DNA from: an uncultured Bacilli bacterium
GTDB taxonomy: Bacteria; Bacillota_I; Bacilli_A; RF39; UBA660
Direction of reading: 5' to 3'
Length of the DNA stretch: 64,000 nucleotides
Assembly: GCA_934167885.1 (NCBI GenBank)
Contig: CAKPMB010000002.1
Coordinates: 62,001 to 126,000, forward strand
The notes under the pieces were generated by a model. That model ran no database searches. It saw only the letters and a list, made by a program, of their open reading frames with translations, and was not told the DNA's origin. Positions 46,551 to 55,900 of the stretch are shown one piece after another (position 1 is the stretch's first letter; the number at the start of each line of letters is the position of its first letter). Made by a program: the position numbers and the translations under genes.

Positions 46551-49142
46551 TTATTTGGCTTCATACCAAGTATTTCCATATTCAATATCAACTTTAAGTG
46601 GCACTTTTAATTCATAAATATTTTCCATAACATCTTTCAAAATAGGAATAAATTCTTCTACTTCATTCTTAGGAACATCAAAAACTAATTCGTCGTGAAC
46701 TTGAATAACCATTTTAGCATTAAAATTATGCTTATCAATCTCTTCTTGCATTTTAATCATAGCCATCTTTAAAATATCAGCAGCGGTTCCTTGAATAGGC
46801 GTATTAAGAGCCATTCTTTCCCCACTCGATCTTATTAAATAATTCTTATTATTTAATTCATCAATTATTCTTTTACGATTAAATAACGTTTTAACATAAC
46901 CATTTTGATAAGCTTCTTTAATTAGATTATCTTTATATTCTTTAATTCCTGGAAAAACTTCTAAATATTTATCAATAAATTCTTTAGCTTCCAACAAATC
47001 AATCCCCAAATCTTCTGATAAACCGAAACCACTAATACCATATAATATTCCAAAATTAACCGCTTTTGCTTTTCTTCGCATTTCTTTGGTAACCTCTTGA
47101 ATAGGCACATGGAAAATATCACTAGCAGTTTTAGTATGAATATCATAATCATTTATGAAAGCTTCTATTAAGTTCTTTTCATTAGACATATGAGCGAATA
47201 CTCGAAGCTCAATTTGTGAATAATCACTTGAAACAATAATATTTCCATCACTTGGAATAAAAGCTTTTCTTATAAGACGTCCTTCTTCTAGTCTAATAGG
47301 AATATTTTGAAGATTAGGTCTTTCACTTGAAAGTCTTCCCGTTCTTGTTAATGTTTGATTAAATATTGTATGAACCTTTTTATCACTTTTTATATCTTCC
47401 TTTAACGAAACAATATAATTACTATATAATTTGGTATAGGTTCGATATAATAATATTTTATCAATTATTGGATATTTATCAACTAATTTATCTAAAATAT
47501 CTTTACTTGTCGAATAATTGTCATCTTTTATTTTTTTAGGATATGGTATTTGCATTTGTTTAAATAAAACTTCGCCTAATTGTTTTGGGGAACTAATATT
47601 AAATCTTATATTTGAAAGATTATATATTTCTTCTTCTAAGGAAGCGATTTTATTTTTTAAAACTTCACCCATTTCATTTAAATAATCAATAGATACTTTA
47701 ATACCATTTTCTTCCATTTTAGTTAAAACATAACATAAAGGTAATTCCATTTTATTATATAAATCAAACATATCTTCTTTTTTTAAATCATCTATAAATT
47801 GATAACGAAAATCATGAATGAATTTACTTTTTAAAACCGCTTGCTTAGAAACTAAATCAAGATCTTTATCTTTGATTGTAATTTCACTACCAAATTCTTT
47901 ATCATAAAACATAATGTTATAATCATAACTATTAGCAAGATAACTAATATCGTTTTTAACATTTTTATTTAATAAATAAGCTTCTATCATCAAGTCATCA
48001 ATATGACCATCTATTTTAATATTTAATCTATCAAACAAAACTAAGCATTTTTTTAAATCATAGGTTTCTTTCATAAAACCATCTTTAAAGAAATCCGTAT
48101 TTTTTAATAAATCAATCGGTATATAATAATTATTTTCACTAGTAGTAAGAGAAACACCCAAACCTTTAGCATCATGATAATTATAGCCTAATACTTCAAG
48201 ATAAAAAGCATATCGTTCTTCTTTTACTACTTTGCTTAAATCATCAACAATAACATAATCAATTGTTTTAGACTCAAATTTAGCATTTTCTATTTTTTTT
48301 AATAAAGAATAAAACTCTAATTCTTTTAATAAATTAGTATATTCATCATTAATTCCTAAATATTTAATATTATCAATATCCGTATTTATAGGAACTTCTT
48401 TATAAATAGTTGCAATATCATAACTTAAATAAGCCATTTCTTTATCATTTAAAAGTTTTTCTTTTGTTTTACCTTTAATATTATCAATATTTTCATATAC
48501 GCCATTTAAACTACCATATGTATGTAAAAGCGATAAAGCTGTTTTCTCCCCTATTCCTTTGACACCCGGTATATTATCACTAGCATCCCCCATTAAAGCT
48601 TTTAAATCAACCATTAAAGGGGGAATTAAGCCATATGTATCATAAAATGTTTGTTTATCCATCATAATATAGTCGTGCATTTTTAATAATTTTACTTTAA
48701 CTTTATCGGTAATTAATTGTAATAAATCTTTATCACTTGAAACAATTAAAGCTTCTAAATCTTTATCTTCATCTACTTTCTTAGCGAAAGTTCCGATAAT
48801 ATCATCCGCTTCATAATTATCAATTTCAAAATACTTAATGCCCATACTATCACACAATCTTCGAGCATATGGAAATTGTTCAATCAATTCATTAGGAGTT
48901 TCACTACGACCACCTTTATATACTTCATATTTTAAATGCCTAAATGTCTTTCCTTTATCAAAGGCCACCATAACATATTCTGGATTCTCTTCTTGCACAA
49001 TTTTATTAAGCATATTAATAAAACCATATAAAGCATTCGTGGCAAGACCATGCGAGTTTTTCATCATACTACCACTATAAGCCGTTGCATAATAACTTCT
49101 AAATAATAAGTTGTTGCCATCTATTAACACTATCTTCTTCAT
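46551..49142 (-). CDS. polA: DNA polymerase I
   Basis: 863 residues. The 5'-3' exonuclease domain (residues 1-290) has VMVAFDKG, NYEADDIIGT and GDASDNIPGVKGIGEKTA. The middle 3'-5' exonuclease domain has lost its acidic motifs (FYLEVLGYNY stands in place of DTET), as in Bacillus. The polymerase has SSDYSQIELRVFAH, RRKAKAVNFGILYGISGFG and VIQVHDELVFDV. It removes RNA primers and fills repair gaps. It lies between fmt and the surface genes instead of its usual position near mutM. Confidence 0.98.
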   Translation of the reverse strand: MKKIVLIDGNNLLFRSYYATAYSGSMMKNSHGLATNALYGFINMLNKIVQEENPEYVMVAFDKGKTFRHLKYEVYKGGRSETPNELIEQFPYARRLCDSMGIKYFEIDNYEADDIIGTFAKKVDEDKDLEALIVSSDKDLLQLITDKVKVKLLKMHDYIMMDKQTFYDTYGLIPPLMVDLKALMGDASDNIPGVKGIGEKTALSLLHTYGSLNGVYENIDNIKGKTKEKLLNDKEMAYLSYDIATIYKEVPINTDIDNIKYLGINDEYTNLLKELEFYSLLKKIENAKFESKTIDYVIVDDLSKVVKEERYAFYLEVLGYNYHDAKGLGVSLTTSENNYYIPIDLLKNTDFFKDGFMKETYDLKKCLVLFDRLNIKIDGHIDDLMIEAYLLNKNVKNDISYLANSYDYNIMFYDKEFGSEITIKDKDLDLVSKQAVLKSKFIHDFRYQFIDDLKKEDMFDLYNKMELPLCYVLTKMEENGIKVSIDYLNEMGEVLKNKIASLEEEIYNLSNIRFNISSPKQLGEVLFKQMQIPYPKKIKDDNYSTSKDILDKLVDKYPIIDKILLYRTYTKLYSNYIVSLKEDIKSDKKVHTIFNQTLTRTGRLSSERPNLQNIPIRLEEGRLIRKAFIPSDGNIIVSSDYSQIELRVFAHMSNEKNLIEAFINDYDIHTKTASDIFHVPIQEVTKEMRRKAKAVNFGILYGISGFGLSEDLGIDLLEAKEFIDKYLEVFPGIKEYKDNLIKEAYQNGYVKTLFNRKRIIDELNNKNYLIRSSGERMALNTPIQGTAADILKMAMIKMQEEIDKHNFNAKMVIQVHDELVFDVPKNEVEEFIPILKDVMENIYELKVPLKVDIEYGNTWYEAK

Positions 49143-49169
49143 TTAATTCTCCTCTTAATAGATGTTAAC

Positions 49170-49763
49170 CTAGTATTCATATTTAATTACTACCTTATAT
49201 ATTTTAATGTCTTCATCTATTACACTTATATAATTACTAAAATCATATTCAATTTCTTTAACATTACCATTTAAATCAGTCTTAACCATTAAAGTATTAA
49301 GACTTGCATTATCTACATTATTAGCATTAAATAATTCTAATAATTCATACGTTTTTATTTCAAAATTCAAATGATAATAATTATCACTGTATAAAGTTTT
49401 ATTAAGAAATTTTGATTTTTTAATAATCCTTTTTATCTCTTCTAACTTCAATAAATGACTATATTTATAACCCGTCATTTCATAAATATTATCATTATTA
49501 TAAGTTTTAATTTCATAATTTTCCTGTATAGTATACTCATACTGATACTCTTCATTATTTAATTTTTCAAAAGAATAAAGCGTATTATTTTCCTTATTAG
49601 TATACAAAGAATTAGTATAAGAATTACTTCCTATATTAGCGCCTCTTGACATAATAATTAAAACGGTAAAAAAGATAAAATAAAAACCAAAAAACAAAAT
49701 AATTTTACCATTCTTACTTGTTATCAACTGCCATATTTCTTTTATTTTATCCTGCATTTTCAT
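49170..49763 (-). CDS. Hypothetical single-helix membrane protein
   Basis: 197 residues. A basic N-terminus and one helix (IILFFGFYFIFFTVLIIMS) precede an outward-facing Asn/Tyr-rich domain (SFEKLNNEEYQYEYTIQENY). Not recognised. The start overlaps the end of fmt by 17 bases, so it is probably coupled to it. It is 27 bases before polA. Confidence 0.7.
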   Translation of the reverse strand: MKMQDKIKEIWQLITSKNGKIILFFGFYFIFFTVLIIMSRGANIGSNSYTNSLYTNKENNTLYSFEKLNNEEYQYEYTIQENYEIKTYNNDNIYEMTGYKYSHLLKLEEIKRIIKKSKFLNKTLYSDNYYHLNFEIKTYELLELFNANNVDNASLNTLMVKTDLNGNVKEIEYDFSNYISVIDEDIKIYKVVIKYEY

Positions 49764-50700
49764 TCACAATCAATCCTTTTAAATTTTCTTTCTCACCATT
49801 TATAAATGATGCGATATCCATGCATTTTTTTCCTTCTTTTTTAACTTGTTGTAAATAAATAATTCCATCCATGCACTTAATACCTAAATGTTTTCGATCA
49901 TATATAACAATCGTGCCATTTAAAGCATTATCATAATTATTTGTTAGTTCATATGTAACTTCATAAATTTTTAAAACTTTATTATTTATAGTTAAATAAC
50001 TGCCAGGAAAAGGATTTAGGCCACGAACTTTATTAAAAATATCAATGGCTTTATCATTAAAATCTAATAATTCTTCTTCTTTTTTTATGTTATATGCATA
50101 AGTTGCTAAACTATCATCTTGCTTAGTTCTTGTAATGTTACCACCAATGATATTAGGCAAGGTTTCTTTTAATAACTCGCTTCCTAAAACACTTAATTTA
50201 TCATGCAATGTTCCAACATTATCAAAGTTAGTTATAGGAAGTGCTCTTTTTTCAATCATATCACCGGTATCCATGCCTTTATCCATAAACATAATTGTTA
50301 CGCCAGTTTCCATATAGCCGTCCATAATGGCATGATGAATAGGTGCACCTCCACGTAACTTTGGTAAGAGTGAGGCATGAACATTAATACAGCCAAAACG
50401 TGGAAAATCAAGAATAGCACTTGGAATAATCTGACCATAGGCACAAGTTATAATTATATCAGGCTTAACTTCCAATACTCTTTCGTAATCATGCCTAATC
50501 TTCACAGGTTGAAATACTTCAATGTTATTTTTTAGGGCAAGTTCTTTAATAGGCGAAAAAGAAACCTTTCCCCCACGTCCAACCGCCTTATCAGGTTGTG
50601 TCACTACTAATAAAACATCGGTATTTTCAATAAGCATTGATAAAACTGGAACACTAAATTCAGGTGTTCCCATAAAGACAACTTTTAAATCTTTTAACAT
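49747..50700 (-). CDS. fmt: Methionyl-tRNA formyltransferase
   Basis: About 317 residues; the start at 50700 follows GGTGA. It has VVFMGTPEFSVPVL, the catalytic INVHASLLPKLRGGAPI, and MDKGMDTGDM, with the C-terminal tRNA-binding domain. It formylates the initiator Met-tRNA using formyl-tetrahydrofolate. A folate-type ECF transporter lies at 62128-63935. Confidence 0.96.
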   Translation of the reverse strand: MLKDLKVVFMGTPEFSVPVLSMLIENTDVLLVVTQPDKAVGRGGKVSFSPIKELALKNNIEVFQPVKIRHDYERVLEVKPDIIITCAYGQIIPSAILDFPRFGCINVHASLLPKLRGGAPIHHAIMDGYMETGVTIMFMDKGMDTGDMIEKRALPITNFDNVGTLHDKLSVLGSELLKETLPNIIGGNITRTKQDDSLATYAYNIKKEEELLDFNDKAIDIFNKVRGLNPFPGSYLTINNKVLKIYEVTYELTNNYDNALNGTIVIYDRKHLGIKCMDGIIYLQQVKKEGKKCMDIASFINGEKENLKGLIVNENAG

Positions 50701-50792
50701 AATAATCACCATAAATATCATATCATAAATATTGTTCTATTGGTTAATTTTTACAAATTAAATGATAAATAAATGAAATTATGTCACATATC

Positions 50793-50821
50793 TTGTAAGT
50801 AAAAAACGGATATTATATAAT
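50793..50821 (+). promoter_or_regulatory. Promoter of the plus-strand dehydrogenase/HIT operon
   Basis: TTGTAA (50793-50798), 17-base spacer, TATAAT (50816-50821). It overlaps the first possible ATG of the next gene, ruling that ATG out as the start. Confidence 0.85.
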
Positions 50822-50840
50822 GAAAAATATAGGAGGAAAG

Positions 50841-51914
50841 ATGAAAAATATAAAAGTTGTTCAAATAGGAACAGGAAAAATGAGTGTTTATACAATGCGT
50901 TACGTTTATGAAAAAGGCGCCGAAATAGTTGGTGCTTGTGACATAAATGAAAAAGTAATTGGTATGGATATTGGTGATATCATAAAAAGTGATAAAAAAC
51001 ATGTTTATGTTGAACATATTAATAATTTAGAGAATATGTTAAAAAATTTAAAGCCTGATATTGCCATCGTTACAACAATGAGTTTGTTAAATGACGTTTA
51101 TGATGTCTTACTAACATGCGCTAAGTGTGGTGTTAATGCAATAACAACGTGTGAGGAAGCATTTGATTCATACAATTCTAATCCCAAAAAGACAAAAGAG
51201 ATTGATGAATTAGCAAAAAAGAATAATTGCACAATTACAGGTAGTGGTTATCAAGATGTTTATTGGGGTAATTTAATTAGTATTTTAGCAGGATCAACTC
51301 ATAAAATAACTAAAATTAAAGGAAGTAGTTCTTATAATGTAGAAGATTATGGTATAGCCCTTGCTAAAGCGCACGGTGCTGGATTAACACTTGATGCTTT
51401 TGAAAAAGAAGTTGCGGTTGTTGATAAAATAAGTGATGAAGAACGCCTTGCCTTAATTAATAAAGGTGAATACTTACCAAGTTATATGTGGAATGTTAAT
51501 GGTTGGTTATGTGATAAGTTAGGGCTTAAAGTAATATCACAAACCCAAAAAACCGTGCCAACAACATATAGGGAAGATATATATTCTGAAACTTTAAAAA
51601 TGACGGTGCCATGTGGTAATGCAACTGGTATGAGTGCTATCGTTACAACTAAAACCGAAGAAGGCATTGAAATTGAAAGTGAATGTATCGGTAAAGTATA
51701 TTCTAAAGAAGACTTTGACAAAAATGAATGGACTATTTATGGTGAACCAGATACTACTGTTATTATAAATCGCCCTAAAACGGTTGAATTAACATGCGCA
51801 ACAATTGTTAATCGTATCCCTGATGTTATCAATGCACCAAGCGGTTTCGTTTTAACAAGTCAAATGGATGAATTAAAATATCGCACCAAAAATTTAGGAG
51901 AGTATTTAAAATAA
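50841..51914 (+). CDS. 2,4-diaminopentanoate dehydrogenase-like oxidoreductase
   Basis: About 357 residues. The ATG at 50841 follows TAGGAGGAAAG; the earlier ATG at 50820 lies inside the -10 box. A Rossmann start (KVVQIGTGKMSVYTMRYVYE) of the DapB-N type and a DAPDH-like C-terminal domain (SGYQDVYWGNLISILAG, VPCGNATGMSA) match the Ord/2,4-diaminopentanoate dehydrogenase group used in ornithine breakdown. No other ornithine genes lie nearby, so the substrate is uncertain. It is followed by the HIT gene after two bases. Confidence 0.75.
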   Translation: MKNIKVVQIGTGKMSVYTMRYVYEKGAEIVGACDINEKVIGMDIGDIIKSDKKHVYVEHINNLENMLKNLKPDIAIVTTMSLLNDVYDVLLTCAKCGVNAITTCEEAFDSYNSNPKKTKEIDELAKKNNCTITGSGYQDVYWGNLISILAGSTHKITKIKGSSSYNVEDYGIALAKAHGAGLTLDAFEKEVAVVDKISDEERLALINKGEYLPSYMWNVNGWLCDKLGLKVISQTQKTVPTTYREDIYSETLKMTVPCGNATGMSAIVTTKTEEGIEIESECIGKVYSKEDFDKNEWTIYGEPDTTVIINRPKTVELTCATIVNRIPDVINAPSGFVLTSQMDELKYRTKNLGEYLK

Positions 51915-51916
51915 TT

Positions 51917-52306
51917 ATGGACTGTTTATTTTGTAAAATAATTAATAAAGAAATACCAAGTTCTATCATCTATGAAGATAGTGATGTCTTAGCATTTCTT
52001 GATATAAATCCAACAACCAATGGTGATACTTTAATAATTCCTAAAAAACATTACAAAGATTTCTTAGAAGTTCCAAATGAAATACTAGTTAAGATGTATG
52101 AAGTAGCTCAAAAACTTTATCCTATGTATAAAGAAAAATTACATTGCGATGGAATTACCATTTCCCATAACACAGATTATGGTCAAGAAATAAAGCATTT
52201 TCATATACATTTTATTCCAAGATACAAAGATGACGGTGTAAGACATCTTGCTAATAAAGAAATGCTTAAAAATATAGAAGAAATACACGAAATTTTAAAA
52301 GATTAA
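51917..52306 (+). CDS. HIT family nucleotide-binding hydrolase
   Basis: 129 residues. It starts CLFCKIINKEIPSSIIYEDS and has the histidine triad IKHFHIHFIPRY. Such Hint-like proteins hydrolyse nucleoside phosphoramidates and aminoacyl-adenylates. Co-transcribed with the dehydrogenase. Confidence 0.93.
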   Translation: MDCLFCKIINKEIPSSIIYEDSDVLAFLDINPTTNGDTLIIPKKHYKDFLEVPNEILVKMYEVAQKLYPMYKEKLHCDGITISHNTDYGQEIKHFHIHFIPRYKDDGVRHLANKEMLKNIEEIHEILKD

Positions 52307-52327
52307 CGCAAAATTAATCTTTTTTTT
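52299..52327 (+). terminator. Terminator after the HIT gene
   Basis: AGATTAA/TTAATCT stem containing the stop codon, followed by at least seven T residues. Confidence 0.75.
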
Positions 52328-52342
52328 ATAAAATTTCTATTA

Positions 52343-52348
52343 TATAAT
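52343..52348 (+). promoter_or_regulatory. -10 box of the galU-like operon
   Basis: TATAAT 21 bases before the start; the -35 would be the T run of the preceding terminator at the 17-base distance. Confidence 0.5.
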
Positions 52349-52368
52349 ATAGGCATAAGGGAGAAGTT

Positions 52369-53214
52369 ATGAGTGTAAAAAAATGTGTTATGACTATTGC
52401 TGGTATGGGAACGGGAATGCTTCCCATAACCAAAACCGTAACCAAAGAAATGTTACCCGTTATTAATACCCCTATCTTATTCTATCAAGTCAAAGAAGCC
52501 TATATGAGCGGTATTAAAGAAATAATTTTTGTAGTCAGTAAAAAAAATATTGATTTAGTTAAAAGCTTTTTTAGTAGTAATAATAATTTAGATAAGTTCA
52601 TTGCCGATAAGAAGGAAAAGGCAATATTATTAAAAGAATTAAATGAAATAATCAAAAATGTTGAATTTAAATATATTTTACAAAAAGAAAAAGGCACATT
52701 TGGAGCCTTATATTCTGCTAGAAAACTTCTAAGCAACGAATTTTTTGCCGTTTGTTTTCCAGATGATTTAGTTTTTAGTGATGAACCATTACTTAAACAA
52801 TTAATAGATGAACACAAAAGAACCAATGACATGGTTATTGCCGTAAAAGAGACTGATTATGAAGACTTACCAAACTACGGTATCATTCAATATGGTAGTG
52901 AAAATATTATGCAAGATTTAGTTTACAAAGATGAAGTTCCCCTACCCAGTTTAGATGTTTTACATGGAAGATTTATTCTTCATACCAAAATTTTTAATGT
53001 TAAAAATTCTCTTCACAAAAGAAGTAATGATGAATTACAATTACCAGAAGCCTTATTGCATTTTAAAGATGTTCGATGCGTATCATTTAAAGGTGCATAT
53101 TTTGATGTTGGTAAACCCTTAGGATATATGAAAGCTAACATTTATGCATCGTGCAATAATGATATGTTCAAAGATAATATAAAAGACTTTATTAAAAAGG
53201 AAATAATTAAGTAG
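52369..53214 (+). CDS. GalU-like UTP-glucose-1-phosphate uridylyltransferase
   Basis: 281 residues. The nucleotide loop reads AGMGTGMLPITKTVTKEMLP; the Arg of the usual GxGTRxLP is Gly here. Other marks are KGTFGALYSARK, FPDDLVFSDEP, HGRFILHTKIF and FDVGKPLGYMKAN. It would make UDP-glucose for glycolipids (see 13459), but the missing Arg may alter catalysis or donor choice. It is transcribed with a diguanylate cyclase. Confidence 0.82.
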   Translation: MSVKKCVMTIAGMGTGMLPITKTVTKEMLPVINTPILFYQVKEAYMSGIKEIIFVVSKKNIDLVKSFFSSNNNLDKFIADKKEKAILLKELNEIIKNVEFKYILQKEKGTFGALYSARKLLSNEFFAVCFPDDLVFSDEPLLKQLIDEHKRTNDMVIAVKETDYEDLPNYGIIQYGSENIMQDLVYKDEVPLPSLDVLHGRFILHTKIFNVKNSLHKRSNDELQLPEALLHFKDVRCVSFKGAYFDVGKPLGYMKANIYASCNNDMFKDNIKDFIKKEIIK

Positions 53215-53222
53215 GAGGCCTC

Positions 53223-54026
53223 ATGACAGTTAAAAATATTGATATTAATAAAGCAGAAAAACTTGATAGCGGATTCACTATTATAAGAGAAAAAGGTAGT
53301 TTTGAAATTATTTATCCAACAAATTCCAATATTCATAATCTTGTTAACAACTTAGTTCTTTATGACACTAACATATATAAAGATGTAAGAAATTATAAAT
53401 ACTATCTTGTTAGAAGAAGTGATTTTGATGAGAAACATATTAAGTTTGAATATATAGATATTACCGAAGTTCAAAGTAAATTGGATAAAGCTAATGCCCT
53501 AGTTGAAGAATTAAATATTGATTGGACAACCAAACTACCAACAAAGCAAAAATTATTTGAAGATATGATGAAGTATGTAGAAAATCATTATGAACAATAT
53601 GGTGTTTTAATATGTGATATTGATAACTTTAAGAAAGTTAATGACAAATACGGTCATGATGTAGGTGATATTGTCTTACGAGAAGTCGCTGATACCCTAT
53701 CAAAAGGCATTAGAAGTAATGGCGATATAATTGGCCGTTTTGGTGGCGAAGAATTTGTAATTTTGGTTAAGGAGGTTGATGAGGAAATCCTAGCAGCAAC
53801 CGCTGAACGTCTAAGAAAAAGTGTTGAAAAAATGAAAGGCACTGTCCACGTTACCATAAGTATTGGCTATATTCATAGTAACGATTACAATCGTGCCAAA
53901 AACGAATCAGCCGAAGAAGTATGCACTAATTTAATTAGTCGCGCTGATAAAGGTTTATATTATAGTAAAGAAAATGGTAAAAATTGTTCAACTAATTATA
54001 TGATAACTAAACAGAAAAAGATTTAA
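53223..54026 (+). CDS. Diguanylate cyclase (GGDEF domain)
   Basis: 267 residues. Residues 1-90 form an unassigned sensor-like domain; residues 95-262 are a GGDEF domain with the metal site LICDIDNFKKVNDKYGHDVG and the signature GRFGGEEFVILV. The inhibitory RxxD site is not intact (SNGD five residues before GGEEF). It makes cyclic di-GMP. A strong ribosome site (TAGGAGGCCTC) overlaps the galU-like end. No EAL, HD-GYP or PilZ partner is in the window. Confidence 0.93.
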   Translation: MTVKNIDINKAEKLDSGFTIIREKGSFEIIYPTNSNIHNLVNNLVLYDTNIYKDVRNYKYYLVRRSDFDEKHIKFEYIDITEVQSKLDKANALVEELNIDWTTKLPTKQKLFEDMMKYVENHYEQYGVLICDIDNFKKVNDKYGHDVGDIVLREVADTLSKGIRSNGDIIGRFGGEEFVILVKEVDEEILAATAERLRKSVEKMKGTVHVTISIGYIHSNDYNRAKNESAEEVCTNLISRADKGLYYSKENGKNCSTNYMITKQKKI

Positions 54027-54045
54027 AGCACGATGTGCTTTTTTA
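54025..54045 (+). terminator. Terminator after the diguanylate cyclase
   Basis: AAAGCAC/GTGCTTT stem with a three-base loop and T run. Confidence 0.85.
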
Positions 54046-54060
54046 TTTTATATATAAACG

Positions 54061-54180
54061 AAAAAAACTTGGTTTCCCAAGTTTATTATCAAATGGTGTC
54101 AGTAAGAAGCAGGTTTAACAACTGCCAGGCAAAAAGATGATAGTAAGTAATAAACTTACTTACTAACTACTTACATTTTA
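54061..54180 (-). ncRNA. Candidate small RNA between convergent genes
   Basis: On the minus strand: TTTCCA (54198-54203), 17 bases, TAAAAT (54175-54180); then a transcript of about 110 bases with the hairpins GTAAGT/ACTTAC and GCAG/CTGC, ending in a terminator AACTTGG/CCAAGTT followed by seven T (54061-54083). Both neighbouring genes already have their own terminators, so this one is unexplained. It contains no open frame. I do not recognise a known RNA family. Confidence 0.4.
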
Positions 54181-54188
54181 TCACAAAC

Positions 54189-54213
54189 TAAAAGAAATGG
54201 AAAGTCCATTTCT
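54189..54213 (-). terminator. Terminator after 54218-55810
   Basis: Stem AGAAATGG/CCATTTCT with a five-base loop followed by TTTTAG on the minus strand. Confidence 0.75.
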
Positions 54214-54217
54214 TGTG

Positions 54218-55810
54218 TCATCTCATACTTCTACCAATTTCTTCAATTCCATTTTGCATTTTATTCATTTTCTTTTGTTCTTCTTCCAAACTATTGATAA
54301 TAACAGATATAACTCTTAAATCACTTTGATTGGTTGCCAGACTTTTTAATGAATAACCATTATTTATTACTTTATCAATCATCCCTAACAAAGTTGTCAA
54401 TTCTTCGTCATCTATATATCCATCTGATAACATGGAACGATATGCATTTTGAACTTGATTTAATTCGTTTCTTAATTGTTTGATTAATACTGATAAATCT
54501 AATCCTTCATTGTTTTTATTTTCAGTTGTTTTTTTAACATTTTGATTTTGTTCAACTTCTTGTTTTTCAGGATGGAATTGTTTATGTTTTTCTTGTATTT
54601 CAGTTAATATTATGTTTTGTAATTTAATTTGCATCTCATTATTAGACAATTCATTAACTGAACGAGTCATAATTTGTCTTAGTTCTTCATCATTCGATAA
54701 TGATTCAATTAAATAACCTTCATTATAAAAAATCTCACCGATAAGTTGTTTCTTTTGTTCATCAGTCATTTGAATATTTGGATTATATTGTTGTGTTGCT
54801 TTTAGCATTTCATCAAAATAATAATTATAATCCTTTTTTGTTTCTAATTCCTGAATCATTTCTTGATAATCATTACTATTTGAACCACTAGTAGGAGCAC
54901 TATTATATGTCGGTTGATTAACTTCTACTATCTCATCAAAAATATCTTCTGTTTTACTTTCGCTTGATTGTACTTTTTCATTTAAACTATTTAAGTTGGA
55001 ATTCCAATAATTAAATTCATCTTGATCATTTAATATTCTTGCTTCATTCATTTTAATCTTAACGAAAGCAATTTTATCTTGAATACCCATAGAATCCCAT
55101 TGTTCTGGTGATACTTTCAATCTTGATTCTCTTATTATTTTTTCAATTGAAGATTTAGCATAATTATATGCAACTTCATCATTATTTTGTTTTGCAATTT
55201 GTTTTTGTCTTTCTAATTCATTAAGTTCTTGAGCTCTTGGATGTTGAATATTAGATTGAATTAAATTTTCTTGATTATTTTGAACAGTTTTTTCATATTT
55301 TTTAACTTTAAAATCAATAATTACTTTTGATACACCATTATGTTGTAATTCACTTAAATCTTGACTTATTTTTAAATCTTCTATATCTAATCCTTTTTCT
55401 CTAAATTTTAATTTTAAAAATGCTAATCCGTATTCATTTTTAGGTGCAACTAAAATTGAAAATTTACTGTTTTGTAAATCATTACCTGACATAAACTCTT
55501 CATAATGGCCATTTGAATTTAATATAGCATTTACTAATTTGTTTATACCAAATGAACTTTGTTCATTATGAACACTAAATTTTTCCATTGTTTTTTTTAT
55601 ATAATCTTCTTGAGATTTAGATACTTTTCCAAATTGTTGCATATCTGATTGATATGATTTTTTAGATTCTTTAAACAATAGGATTGAGGATTTAACTTTT
55701 AAAATTATATCTTCGTCTATAATTTGTTGATTAGTATTTTTATCAAATACATTTCCATTTTCAACTCTATAATTAGAACAATAATTCATTATCTCTTCAT
55801 AACTTAACAC
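54218..55810 (-). CDS. Hypothetical coiled-coil protein of an accessory island
   Basis: 530 residues, Gln/Asn/Glu-rich. Not recognised. The N-terminal 190 residues look globular (LSYEEIMNYCSNYRVENGN, FSILVAPKNEYGLAFLKLKF). The middle is a helical charged region (RAQELNELERQKQIAKQNND) and the C-terminus has helical segments ending IGRSMR. Its content and its neighbour suggest an origin in a plasmid or conjugative element. It ends in TGA, which supports the standard genetic code. A helper of mobilisation is inference only. Confidence 0.65.
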   Translation of the reverse strand: MLSYEEIMNYCSNYRVENGNVFDKNTNQQIIDEDIILKVKSSILLFKESKKSYQSDMQQFGKVSKSQEDYIKKTMEKFSVHNEQSSFGINKLVNAILNSNGHYEEFMSGNDLQNSKFSILVAPKNEYGLAFLKLKFREKGLDIEDLKISQDLSELQHNGVSKVIIDFKVKKYEKTVQNNQENLIQSNIQHPRAQELNELERQKQIAKQNNDEVAYNYAKSSIEKIIRESRLKVSPEQWDSMGIQDKIAFVKIKMNEARILNDQDEFNYWNSNLNSLNEKVQSSESKTEDIFDEIVEVNQPTYNSAPTSGSNSNDYQEMIQELETKKDYNYYFDEMLKATQQYNPNIQMTDEQKKQLIGEIFYNEGYLIESLSNDEELRQIMTRSVNELSNNEMQIKLQNIILTEIQEKHKQFHPEKQEVEQNQNVKKTTENKNNEGLDLSVLIKQLRNELNQVQNAYRSMLSDGYIDDEELTTLLGMIDKVINNGYSLKSLATNQSDLRVISVIINSLEEEQKKMNKMQNGIEEIGRSMR

Positions 55811-55900
55811 AAAAAACCTCCGTTACTATTTATATAAATTATAACATATAAACAAGTATTCTTAACATAAAAATCTTTATTTCTCAAATTTACTAAAAAT

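Noticed and set aside
50820..50840. ATG at 50820 as start of the dehydrogenase gene
   Set aside because: It lies within the -10 box; the ATG at 50841 has a strong ribosome site.
54110..54135. AACTGCCAGGCA on the plus strand, identical to the end of 5S rRNA in some bacteria
   Set aside because: Only about 12 bases match; the sequence before it has no 5S structure and is an unrelated terminator.
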